DNA from: DYFX01 sp964400625
Lineage (GTDB): Bacteria > Patescibacteriota > Patescibacteriia > SG8-24 > DYFX01
DNA: 64,000 nucleotides
Direction: 5' to 3'
Assembly: GCA_964400625.1 (NCBI GenBank)
Contig: CAYNUS010000001.1
Location: 195,510 to 259,509 of the forward strand
The position numbers were made by a program, and so were the translations under genes. This document shows, in pieces, positions 58,199 through 64,000 of the stretch. Under the pieces are notes generated by a model. It saw only the letters and a program-made list of their open reading frames with translations, was not told the origin of the DNA and made no database searches. Each line of letters begins with the position of its first letter. Position 1 is the stretch's first letter.

Positions 58199-59117
58199 GG
58201 GAGAGTTTCTCGTGATAAGCGTCGCGGATCTCGGCGCGGCGGTCGTGGTCGTGGAACTTGAGGATGCGGTCGGAGAGGACGACGGCGGAGTCGGGCGCGT
58301 CGGCGGCGGCGCGGAGCGCGGCGGGCATCCAGGCCTTCTGCCTGCGCTCCGCCCAGCGCTCGAGCCGGTCGCCGAAGAGGGCGTCGAGCGCGCGTTCGAG
58401 CACGCGCTTCGCCCGCACGAGGCGCGGCGGCACCGCGCGGCGGCGCGAGGGCGCCTGCACGCGCGTGCCGGGGAGGACGTCGCGGAGCCAGCCGTTCCTG
58501 GCGAAGAGGGCGCGCGCCGCGCCGGCTTCGTCATAGACGGGATAGAGCTCCTGCAGCCAGTGCGGCAGGTAGACGTCGCCGTCGATGGCGAGCGGCTTCA
58601 GGTCGAGCGCGTCTTCCGTGGCGAAGAAGGAGAGGCAGATGCGGTCGGCCGATTCGGCGGCGGTCGGCCGGACGCGGAGCGCCGCGGCGAGGCCGGTCAC
58701 GAAGAGGCGCGTGAGCCAGATGCGGCCCGGCGCCGCGACGACGAACATGTCGATGTCGCTTCCGGCGCGGGCGTAGGAGCGCGCGAGCGTGTTGCAGACG
58801 AAGGCGGCGCGGAGGAACGGCGCGAAGCGCGCGAGCGCGAAGAAGTTCCGGACGCGCGCGTACTTCCCTTCCGCCAGCAGGTAGCGCGAGCGCCGCTCGC
58901 CGATGGACGCCTCGCGTCCGGGCAGGGCGTAGAAGCCCTCGGCCTGGACGGCCGCGCCGGCGCGGACCGCGTCGGCGAGCGCGCGTTCGACGTCCTCGAA
59001 CGACGGGCGCGGGCCCTCGGCCGCCGGCAGCGCCAGGAAGATCTCCTGCGCGGTCAGCGGGAACCCGAAACCGTCGTAGTACGCGAGCGCCGAGAGGATG
59101 CCGTCGCGCGTCTTCAT
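58176..59117 (-). CDS. Nucleotidyltransferase-fold protein
   Basis: 313 aa. An N-terminal winged-helix-like region (about 1-75), then a pol-beta-type nucleotidyltransferase motif, ARAGSDIDMFVVAAPGR (Gly-Ser and Asp-x-Asp, about 117-133), and a helical, Arg-rich C-terminal half. Transfer of a nucleotide to a small molecule, RNA or protein is possible. It overlaps the PRC-barrel gene by 4 nt and the O-antigen ligase-like gene by 23 nt, so all three are coupled. Confidence 0.75.
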   Translation of the reverse strand: MKTRDGILSALAYYDGFGFPLTAQEIFLALPAAEGPRPSFEDVERALADAVRAGAAVQAEGFYALPGREASIGERRSRYLLAEGKYARVRNFFALARFAPFLRAAFVCNTLARSYARAGSDIDMFVVAAPGRIWLTRLFVTGLAAALRVRPTAAESADRICLSFFATEDALDLKPLAIDGDVYLPHWLQELYPVYDEAGAARALFARNGWLRDVLPGTRVQAPSRRRAVPPRLVRAKRVLERALDALFGDRLERWAERRQKAWMPAALRAAADAPDSAVVLSDRILKFHDHDRRAEIRDAYHEKLSHVLRPLA

Positions 59118-59407
59118 GCCTTCACGTTCGAGACGAGGCCGATGGCCTTCGCCTTTTCCAGTTCCATGGCCTTCTCGACGTTGTCGTCGACGACCATCTT
59201 CTCGGCGTCGATCGAAAGCACCTGCTCGCGCCCGACGAGGAGCGGCCTCTTGAGCAGGCGCGCCGCCAGGCCGTGCGGCCGGACGCGGTAGCGCAGGATC
59301 GCGTGGGCGTCGACGTCGAACTCGAAGCCGGCGACGCGCCCGAGGGCGGCGCCGCTTTTCGTCACGACCGGCAGTTTCAGCAGCGCCTTGTCGTCCAGGA
59401 AGGCCAT
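59114..59407 (-). CDS. PRC-barrel domain protein
   Basis: 97 aa. PRC-barrel-like beta fold: LLKLPVVTKSGAALGRVAGFEFDVDAHAILRYRV, then LLVGREQVLSIDAEKMVVDD. Such domains occur in photosynthetic reaction-centre H subunits and RimM and bind RNA or protein. It is first of the three-gene group with the nucleotidyltransferase and O-antigen ligase-like genes; the role is unknown. The ATG follows CCTCCT, the complement of a Shine-Dalgarno sequence, so none is functional. Confidence 0.8.
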   Translation of the reverse strand: MAFLDDKALLKLPVVTKSGAALGRVAGFEFDVDAHAILRYRVRPHGLAARLLKRPLLVGREQVLSIDAEKMVVDDNVEKAMELEKAKAIGLVSNVKA

Positions 59408-59465
59408 AGGAGGATACGAAAAACCGCTTCCAGTATATCCCGGAAGCGGTTTTCCGCGCTGTGGG

Positions 59466-60182
59466 CTATTTCTTCTCCTCTTTCTTCTCGAACGCCAGCT
59501 TCTGCTGGACGATCATCGCCAGGTTGGTGAGCAGCCAGTAGAGCGTGAGGCCCGCCGGCAGCTTCCAGCCGATGAAGAGCGTCATGGCCGGCATCATGTA
59601 GAGCATCTGCTTGTTCATGATGGCCATGGTGTCCTCGTCCTTGCTGCCTTCCCCGTGCACCTTCACGTCCTTGCGCTGCATCATCTTCGCCTGGAAGAAC
59701 TGCGCGGCGGCGGCGAGCACGGCGAGCGCGACGCTCGGCGCGCCCAGGTCGAGGAAGCCGAGCGAGATCGTGGAGATGTGCTCCGGGTTCGAGACGAAGC
59801 CGTAGAGCTTGTCGAAGTTCTCGGACTTCAGGCCCGCGGACAGCACCTGGTAGAGCGCGATGAAGAGCGGGAGCTGGATCAGGAGCGGCAGGCACGAGGA
59901 GAACGGGCTGACCTTGTGCTCCGCGTAGAGCGCCATCATGGCCTTGGCCTGCTCCTCCTTGTTGTCCTTATGCTTGTTCTGGACTTCCTTCAGCTTCGGC
60001 TGGAGGTCCATCATCGCCTTCTGGTTCGCGAGCGCCTTGTGCGTCAGCGGCCAGATGGCGAGGCGGACGATGACCGTGAGCGCCAGGATGGCGAGGCCGA
60101 AGTCGTTGAAGAGGAGGTCGTACAGCCCGACGACGAGGTTCAGGATGGGCCGATACAGCAATGCGTCGTAGATCGCCAGCAT
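59466..60182 (-). CDS. yidC: Membrane protein insertase YidC (short type)
   Basis: 238 aa with about five membrane helices and no large periplasmic P1 domain, as in Gram-positive YidC/OxaA. The conserved core LAILALTVIVRLAIWPLTHKA (with the hydrophilic-groove Arg), the coiled coil QPKLKEVQNKHKDNKEEQ, and LIQLPLFIALYQVL are all seen, ending in a Lys/Glu tail. It inserts and folds membrane proteins. It lies 21 nt after nusA and is probably co-transcribed. Confidence 0.95.
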   Translation of the reverse strand: MLAIYDALLYRPILNLVVGLYDLLFNDFGLAILALTVIVRLAIWPLTHKALANQKAMMDLQPKLKEVQNKHKDNKEEQAKAMMALYAEHKVSPFSSCLPLLIQLPLFIALYQVLSAGLKSENFDKLYGFVSNPEHISTISLGFLDLGAPSVALAVLAAAAQFFQAKMMQRKDVKVHGEGSKDEDTMAIMNKQMLYMMPAMTLFIGWKLPAGLTLYWLLTNLAMIVQQKLAFEKKEEKK

Positions 60183-60203
60183 GGGAGCGTGTTACGCGTG
60201 ACG

Positions 60204-61439
60204 TTATTCGGCCTTCTCCGAACCCTCCGCTTCGTCCTTCTTGTCCTCTTCGGCGGGAGCGGCGTCTTCCGCCGGAGCGTCCGCGGCCGGGAGCGCCTGG
60301 CCTTCGTTCACGTCCATGACGTTGATCTTCCAGCCGGTGAGCCGCGAGGCGAGCCGGACGTTCTGTCCGCCCTTGCCGATGGCGAGCGAGAGCTGGTCGG
60401 CGTCGGCGCGCACGGTGGCGACGCGGTTCGCCGTGTCGAGTTCGACGGTCTTCACCTTGGCCGGCGCGAGCGCCTTGCCGATGAAGACGGCCGCGTCCTC
60501 GTCGTGGAGGATGACGTCGACCTTCTCGCCGCCGAGTTCGCTGATGATGGTCTGGATGCGCGTGCCGCGCTGGCCGATGCACGAGCCGATCGGATCGATG
60601 TTGGAATCGTCGGAGGAGACGGCGACCTTCGAGCGGCTGCCGGCCTCGCGCGCGACGGAGTGGATCTTCACTGCGCCGGAGGCGACCTCCGGGATCTCGG
60701 TCGAGAAGAGCTTGCGGACGATGTCGGGATGCGCGCGGCTCACGATGACCATCGCGCCGCGGGTCGTCATGGTGACGGAGCTGACGTAGACCTTCACGCG
60801 CTGGCCGGGAGCGTAGTTCTCGTTCGGGATCTGCTCTTCCGGCGGCATGGTGGCCATGACGCGGCCGAGGTCGACGAGCACCAGGCGGCCCTCCTTGCGG
60901 GAGACGATGCCCGAGACGATCTCGCCTTCGCGGCCCTTGAACTCGCCGAAGACGTTCTCGCGCTCGGCCTCGCGGAGCTTCTGGATGATGACCTGCTTGG
61001 CGGTCTGCGCGGCCATGCGGCCGAACTCGCCCGGGACCTCGAGCTCCATGCGGAGCGTCTCGCCCAGCTCGGCGTCGGGCTTGATGCCCTTGGCTTCGGT
61101 GATCATGATCTCGAGCTTCGGATTGAAGCGCTTGATCGGGTTGCCGTCGGCGTCGAGCTCCGGTTCGGGCTCGACGGCGCCGGCGGCCTGCGCGGCTTCC
61201 ATGGCGGCGAGCTCCTCCTCGGTGGGGAGCTCCTGATCCTCGACCACGAGCTTCTCGTCGAAGACGCGGGTCTTGGTGGTCTCAGGGTCGAACTCGACCT
61301 TGAGGTTCTGGTTCTTGTTGCCGAAATCCTTGCGGTACGCGGCCGCGAGGGCGGATTCGACGGTCTCGAGCACGACCTCGTAGGGGATGTTCTTCTCCTC
61401 GCAGATCTGCTGGATCGCCTGGACGATGGGGCTTGCCAT
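60204..61439 (-). CDS. nusA: Transcription factor NusA
   Basis: 411 aa. N-terminal RNA-polymerase-binding domain (about 1-135, with VLETVESALAAAYRK), enlarged by an acidic insert (about 70-100); S1 domain (about 150-225, GEIVSGIVSRKEGRLVLVDL); two KH domains (about 240-370, with DPIGSCIGQRGTRIQTI and LAIGKGGQNVRLAS); and an acidic tail. It modulates pausing and termination. The mRNA has its own promoter and a hairpin leader. Confidence 0.96.
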   Translation of the reverse strand: MASPIVQAIQQICEEKNIPYEVVLETVESALAAAYRKDFGNKNQNLKVEFDPETTKTRVFDEKLVVEDQELPTEEELAAMEAAQAAGAVEPEPELDADGNPIKRFNPKLEIMITEAKGIKPDAELGETLRMELEVPGEFGRMAAQTAKQVIIQKLREAERENVFGEFKGREGEIVSGIVSRKEGRLVLVDLGRVMATMPPEEQIPNENYAPGQRVKVYVSSVTMTTRGAMVIVSRAHPDIVRKLFSTEIPEVASGAVKIHSVAREAGSRSKVAVSSDDSNIDPIGSCIGQRGTRIQTIISELGGEKVDVILHDEDAAVFIGKALAPAKVKTVELDTANRVATVRADADQLSLAIGKGGQNVRLASRLTGWKINVMDVNEGQALPAADAPAEDAAPAEEDKKDEAEGSEKAE

Positions 61440-61458
61440 AAAGTTTGGGTAAGAAGAA

Positions 61459-61485
61459 TGCCAGCCTCATTTCAAGGCTGGCATC
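61459..61485 (-). promoter_or_regulatory. Hairpin in the nusA leader
   Basis: ATGCCAGCC pairs with GGCTGGCAT (9 bp, 9-nt loop), followed on the minus strand by TTCTTCTT, within the leader of about 50 nt. It may be a leaky terminator for autoregulation or the terminator of the upstream 160-aa gene. Confidence 0.55.
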
Positions 61486-61496
61486 ATTACGGACTG

Positions 61497-61526
61497 AGGA
61501 TAGCACGGGCCGGCGGGAGGCGTCAA
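61497..61526 (-). promoter_or_regulatory. nusA promoter, -35 on the upstream stop codon
   Basis: TTGACG (61521-61526, containing the TGA stop of the 160-aa gene), an 18-nt spacer and TATCCT (61497-61502). Confidence 0.6.
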
Positions 61527-62005
61527 CCGCCGTCATCAGGCGGCTCGCGCGCGGTCTCGAAGCCGAGAAGGAGGAACAGGTCCTCGAAGGCGTGGCCGCG
61601 CCGGGGCACGCGCGGAGCCGGACGGCACGCCCACCCCGCGCGGAGATCGACGTGGCCATGACGCTCCATGAGAAGCAGGGCGGCGAGCGCGACGCGATCG
61701 TCGACGACCTTCTCCAGATCGACGACGCGCGCCAGGAGCTCGGCGACGCTGACGGACGCGGGATGCGTCGGCAGGAACGCGGCGAGCCGGCGGCGCGCGG
61801 CCTCCGCGGCGGCGGGGTCTTCGGCGAGCAGGCTTTCCCACCCGCCTTCCATGAACCCCTCCCACTTCTCGCGGAAGGCGCGGCGCGCGCCGGCGCGCAG
61901 CCTCGGGTCGCCGTAACGCTTGCACGTCGACATCTGCTCGACGGCGCGGCATCCGGCCAGCGTCTTCACGCGCCTGTCGGGCGCAGAAGCGTCGTCGTCT
62001 TTCAT
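61523..62005 (-). CDS. Hypothetical helical protein, 160 aa
   Basis: An Arg/Ala/Glu-rich, mostly helical soluble protein with three Cys (two in CRAVEQMSTC). No family is recognised. The ATG is preceded by GGAGG at 5 nt, and a TAGAGT box lies upstream. It is one of the Shine-Dalgarno-led set; the nusA promoter overlaps its stop codon. Confidence 0.65.
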   Translation of the reverse strand: MKDDDASAPDRRVKTLAGCRAVEQMSTCKRYGDPRLRAGARRAFREKWEGFMEGGWESLLAEDPAAAEAARRRLAAFLPTHPASVSVAELLARVVDLEKVVDDRVALAALLLMERHGHVDLRAGWACRPAPRVPRRGHAFEDLFLLLGFETAREPPDDGG

Positions 62006-62032
62006 GCGGCCTCCAGGGAATGAACGTGGGCG

Positions 62033-62398
62033 TCACTCTAGCGCGACGCCCTTGAGATGTCGAATGTCCTCGGTCCCCGCGGCGAGATCGACCGCCACGA
62101 CGTCGATCCGCCAGGCGCGCGCCGTCCACCCCTTCGCGTTCCGCCAGGCGTCCGCGCAGGCCGCGATCGTCCGGAGCTTCGCCGGCGTGACGGCTTCCTC
62201 CGGCGGCCCGAAGGCCCGGCCGCGCCGCGTCTTCACCTCGATGAAGACGAGTTCCGGCCCGTCGAGCGCCACGATGTCGATCTCGCCGATGCGGGAAACG
62301 CGCGCGTTCCTCGCGAGCAGGCGGAACCCGCGGCGCGCCAGATAGCTGGCCGCCGTCGCCTCGCCATCATCGCCGAATCTCCGCCGTTCGGTGGGCAT
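62033..62398 (-). CDS. yraN: UPF0102/YraN family endonuclease-like protein
   Basis: 121 aa. FGDDGEATAASYLARRGFRLLARN at the start, then the nuclease-fold motif GEIDIVALDG...VFIEVKTRRG (conserved Glu, Asp, Glu-x-Lys), as in archaeal Hjc-like resolvases, and RIDVVAVD. The cellular role is unsettled. Start at MPTERRRFGDDG; the frame is open upstream, but that stretch is a shadow of the neighbouring gene. Confidence 0.92.
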   Translation of the reverse strand: MPTERRRFGDDGEATAASYLARRGFRLLARNARVSRIGEIDIVALDGPELVFIEVKTRRGRAFGPPEEAVTPAKLRTIAACADAWRNAKGWTARAWRIDVVAVDLAAGTEDIRHLKGVALE

Positions 62399-62439
62399 GC
62401 GCCGGTCTTCGCAGGAACACGGCCGCGCTGTCAACCGAA

Positions 62440-62459
62440 AAGAGGCCTCGCGGCCTCTT
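62440..62459 (-). terminator. Terminator after the 133-aa membrane protein gene
   Basis: AAGAGGCC-TCGC-GGCCTCTT, an 8-bp stem followed on the minus strand by TTCGG. Confidence 0.7.
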
Positions 62460-62465
62460 CGGGAT

Positions 62466-62867
62466 TCAGCTCTTGGGGATCCACTTGCGGATGCGCGCCT
62501 GCTCGGCGTATTCGGCCTTCTTCTTGGGCACGACCAGGAGCAGGAACTTAGCGATGAAGACCGTCCAGACGATCGCGATGAGCGCCCAGACGAGGAACCA
62601 GAAGCGCGCGCCGAAGAAGTAGACGAGCTCGTGCGTGCACCAGGTGAAGAACAGGCCGAGCGGGCCCATCCAGAACGCCATCGCGGCGAAGCGCTTGCCG
62701 CCTTCGGCCCAGAACATGTCGCCCGAGCGGCGCTTGGCCATCGTGCGGGCGATGAAGCCGAGGACGATGAGCGCGATGAAGCCATAGACGAGTCCGGACT
62801 TCACCGACGGCATGAGTTCGCGGGCGGAGAGGGAGAACCAGTACGACCAGGAGAGGAGGTTCGACAT
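62466..62867 (-). CDS. Four-helix membrane protein, 133 aa
   Basis: Hydrophobic segments at about 23-42, 62-80 and 84-112 with a short polar N-terminus and a basic tail (KKKAEYAEQARIRKWIPKS). No named family is recognised. The ATG follows a T, with no Shine-Dalgarno sequence. It may stand alone, with its own terminator. Confidence 0.7.
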   Translation of the reverse strand: MSNLLSWSYWFSLSARELMPSVKSGLVYGFIALIVLGFIARTMAKRRSGDMFWAEGGKRFAAMAFWMGPLGLFFTWCTHELVYFFGARFWFLVWALIAIVWTVFIAKFLLLVVPKKKAEYAEQARIRKWIPKS

Positions 62868-62928
62868 AGATGCGTAAGCGTTATCAAGGAGAGGCTAAAC
62901 GAAAAACCGCCCCGGCGCAAGGGGCGGT

Positions 62929-63480
62929 TCAGGATCTCTTGAAGACCAGGCCGTAGTGGTACGGGCCGGCGTCGAACTCCCGCTGGAGCTGGAAGCCCGC
63001 CGCGAGCGCCGCGGCGACGGCGTCTTCCTTCCTGAGGCGGCGCTCCGGCGCGGGGCCGAGCGCGGCGCCGGCGGATTTCCACTCGACCACGAGCAGGATG
63101 CCGCCCGTCGCGAGCACGCGCTTCGATTCCTGGAGCGTCGTCGGCTTGTCGACCACATGGAGGACGTTGACGATGACGACCATGTCCATCGAGGCGTCCG
63201 GCAGTCGCGAGCCGCCGAGCTTCTCGAGGTTGCCCCAGACCATCTCGATGTTGTCGAGGCCGGAGAGCTTGGCGCGCGATTGGTTGGCCTGCAGGACCGA
63301 TTTCAGGATGTCGACGCCGTAGACGTGGCCGCGCGCGCCGACGAGCTTCGCCGCCGGGAACAGGAAATGCCCGACCGCGCCGACGCCGAAATCCGCCACG
63401 CGCATCTCCTCGCGGATGCCCGCCTTCTCCAAGGCGTTGAACGGATCGATGAGCGCGCGGCCGGTCGGCAGGTAGTCCAT
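62929..63480 (-). CDS. SAM-dependent methyltransferase
   Basis: 183 aa, class I. Motif I VADFGVGAVGHFLFPAAKLV (a variant GxGxxG), the acidic loop VYGVDILKSVL, then DMVVIVNVLHVVDKP (motif IV) and SKRVLATGGILLVVEWKS, as in UbiE/Methyltransf_11 proteins. The substrate is unknown. The start MDYLPTGRALIDPFNA lies 4 nt after the stop of the 84-aa gene upstream. Confidence 0.85.
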   Translation of the reverse strand: MDYLPTGRALIDPFNALEKAGIREEMRVADFGVGAVGHFLFPAAKLVGARGHVYGVDILKSVLQANQSRAKLSGLDNIEMVWGNLEKLGGSRLPDASMDMVVIVNVLHVVDKPTTLQESKRVLATGGILLVVEWKSAGAALGPAPERRLRKEDAVAAALAAGFQLQREFDAGPYHYGLVFKRS

Positions 63481-63484
63481 AGCA

Positions 63485-63739
63485 TCAGACGCCGGCCGGA
63501 GCGCCGAACAGCCCTCCGAAGATGGAGGTGAAGAAGGCGACGTGCAGGTTCGTGATGACCAGGAACGAGATGAAGATGATGATGCAGCCCAGGATCTTGT
63601 AGACGACGCGCATGCCTCCGAGATGCGTGTCGGCCCAGCTCGAGAGCGATCCGAACGTTTCGGCGAAGAAGTTCGACTTCCACACCATGACGAAGCCGAT
63701 GCCGGCCGCGACGAGTCCTCCGATGATGCGTCCAATCAT
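63485..63739 (-). CDS. Small two-helix membrane protein, 84 aa
   Basis: Two hydrophobic segments (about 3-20 and 46-75) separated by a polar loop (KSNFFAETFGSLSSWADTH). No known family. The ATG at MIGRIIGG lies 8 nt after a TATACT box; the two-gene operon continues into the methyltransferase gene. Confidence 0.7.
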   Translation of the reverse strand: MIGRIIGGLVAAGIGFVMVWKSNFFAETFGSLSSWADTHLGGMRVVYKILGCIIIFISFLVITNLHVAFFTSIFGGLFGAPAGV

Positions 63740-63747
63740 ATGGGGAC

Positions 63748-63753
63748 AGTATA
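63748..63753 (-). promoter_or_regulatory. -10 box of the 84-aa gene
   Basis: TATACT on the minus strand, 8 nt before the ATG. Confidence 0.5.
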
Positions 63754-63776
63754 GCATATCGCGGCGCCCCGATACG

Positions 63777-63805
63777 AAAGACGGCCCCCGGAAGGGACCG
63801 TCTTT
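63777..63805 (-). terminator. Terminator of tRNA-Val
   Basis: AAAGACGG pairs with CCGTCTTT with a purine/C-rich loop, directly after the tRNA 3' end on the minus strand. Confidence 0.8.
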
Positions 63806-63882
63806 TGGTGGGCGCCGTAGGATTCGAACCCACGACCTACTCGGTGTAAACGAGTCGCTCTAACCAGCTGAGCTAGGCGCCC
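63806..63882 (-). tRNA. tRNA-Val (anticodon TAC), CCA encoded
   Basis: Full cloverleaf on the minus strand: acceptor GGGCGCC/GGCGCCC, D stem GCTC/GAGC, anticodon stem ACTCG/CGAGT with loop TTTACAC, T loop TTCGAAT, A discriminator, CCA. Preceded by copy 3 of the leader element. Confidence 0.95.
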
Positions 63883-64000
63883 ACGTCGCTCGCGGACAAG
63901 CTGCCGGTCGGACGTGCAGAGCCCGTCCTCCCTATCGCTTATCCTTCGCTCCTCCTTCGCGGCTGGGCAGGCCCAGCCTTGATGGCGGTTCAAGGTGTTC
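63883..64000 (-). ncRNA. Structured tRNA-leader element, copy 3 (tRNA-Val), cut by the window end
   Basis: On the minus strand this repeats the element from its P1 3' arm to the tRNA. P2 and P3 are invariant and GAAGGAGGAG is conserved. P4 pairs 63937-63945 with 63893-63901 (8 of 9), with base changes relative to copies 1 and 2. Its promoter and the P1 5' arm lie beyond the window. Confidence 0.72.

Noticed and set aside
1..64000. Alternative genetic code (UGA as Gly)
   Set aside because: Many genes end in TGA at conserved C-termini and prfB keeps its UGA-dependent frameshift.

Overview
This is a 64 kb stretch of a GC-rich bacterial chromosome (well above 60% by eye), densely coded, with most genes on the minus strand. 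Gene content and style point to the Candidate Phyla Radiation (Patescibacteria), probably a Parcubacteria/Uhrbacteria-like lineage; this is inference, as there is no rRNA in the window. The pointers are a reduced PrgI/TraC/VirB4/VirB6 type IV secretion (T4SS) operon, T4SS_pilin-type proteins, a giant Cys-rich secreted protein, LemA, HtpX, a zinc-knuckle PheS and many small membrane proteins without known relatives. prfB keeps the classical programmed +1 frameshift at an in-frame UGA, so UGA is a normal stop here and the recoded-UGA lineages (Gracilibacteria, Absconditabacteria) are excluded.

Layout. 1-2.4 kb: a small unknown gene, HU, an inactive rhodanese and small helical proteins. 2.4-6.7 kb: pheS and pheT, separated by two small membrane genes. 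6.8-7.4 kb: an AT-richer cassette bounded by a perfect 31-bp inverted repeat, carrying a GIY-YIG nuclease. 7.4-15.4 kb: rseP, murI, a HAD phosphatase, phosphomannomutase, lemA, a secreted alpha/beta hydrolase, membrane proteins and htpX. 15.5-24.0 kb, plus strand: clpC, then an operon of membrane protein, beta-propeller protein, DsbA-like oxidoreductase and two pilin-domain proteins fused to putative cell-wall hydrolases. 24-27.8 kb: radA and recG. 27.9-29.3 kb: tRNA-Arg(GCG), tRNA-Ser(GCT) and tRNA-Ser(TGA). 29.3-52.7 kb, minus strand: a run of about 23 kb from prfB through an epimerase, tsaC, a transporter, rsmA, a calcium-repeat protein, the 3010-residue Cys-rich protein, VirB6-like, an unknown 607-residue protein, PrgI, TraC-like, VirB4, a VirB8-like candidate and comF. 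52.8-64 kb: groES-groEL under a CIRCE operator, an SPFH-like protein, an O-antigen ligase-like protein, a nucleotidyltransferase, a PRC-barrel protein, yidC, nusA, yraN, a methyltransferase and tRNA-Val(TAC).

How it fits together. The two pilin-hydrolase genes, the DsbA-like protein, the T4SS ATPase and channel genes and the Cys-rich giant plausibly make one envelope-spanning machine: pilin modules carry M15-like and NlpC/P60- or CHAP-like hydrolases to the wall, and the oxidoreductase supplies disulfides for their many cysteines.

The most novel signal is non-coding. A structured element of about 145 nt lies immediately 5' of three of the four tRNA genes. It has its own consensus promoter in the two complete copies, and its helices show compensatory base changes between copies. 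Gene expression also looks split in two. Most genes start at TATG without a Shine-Dalgarno sequence, several with a -10 box only 6-10 nt before the start codon (leaderless). A minority of mostly unknown genes have strong Shine-Dalgarno sites and often a compact terminator of their own.
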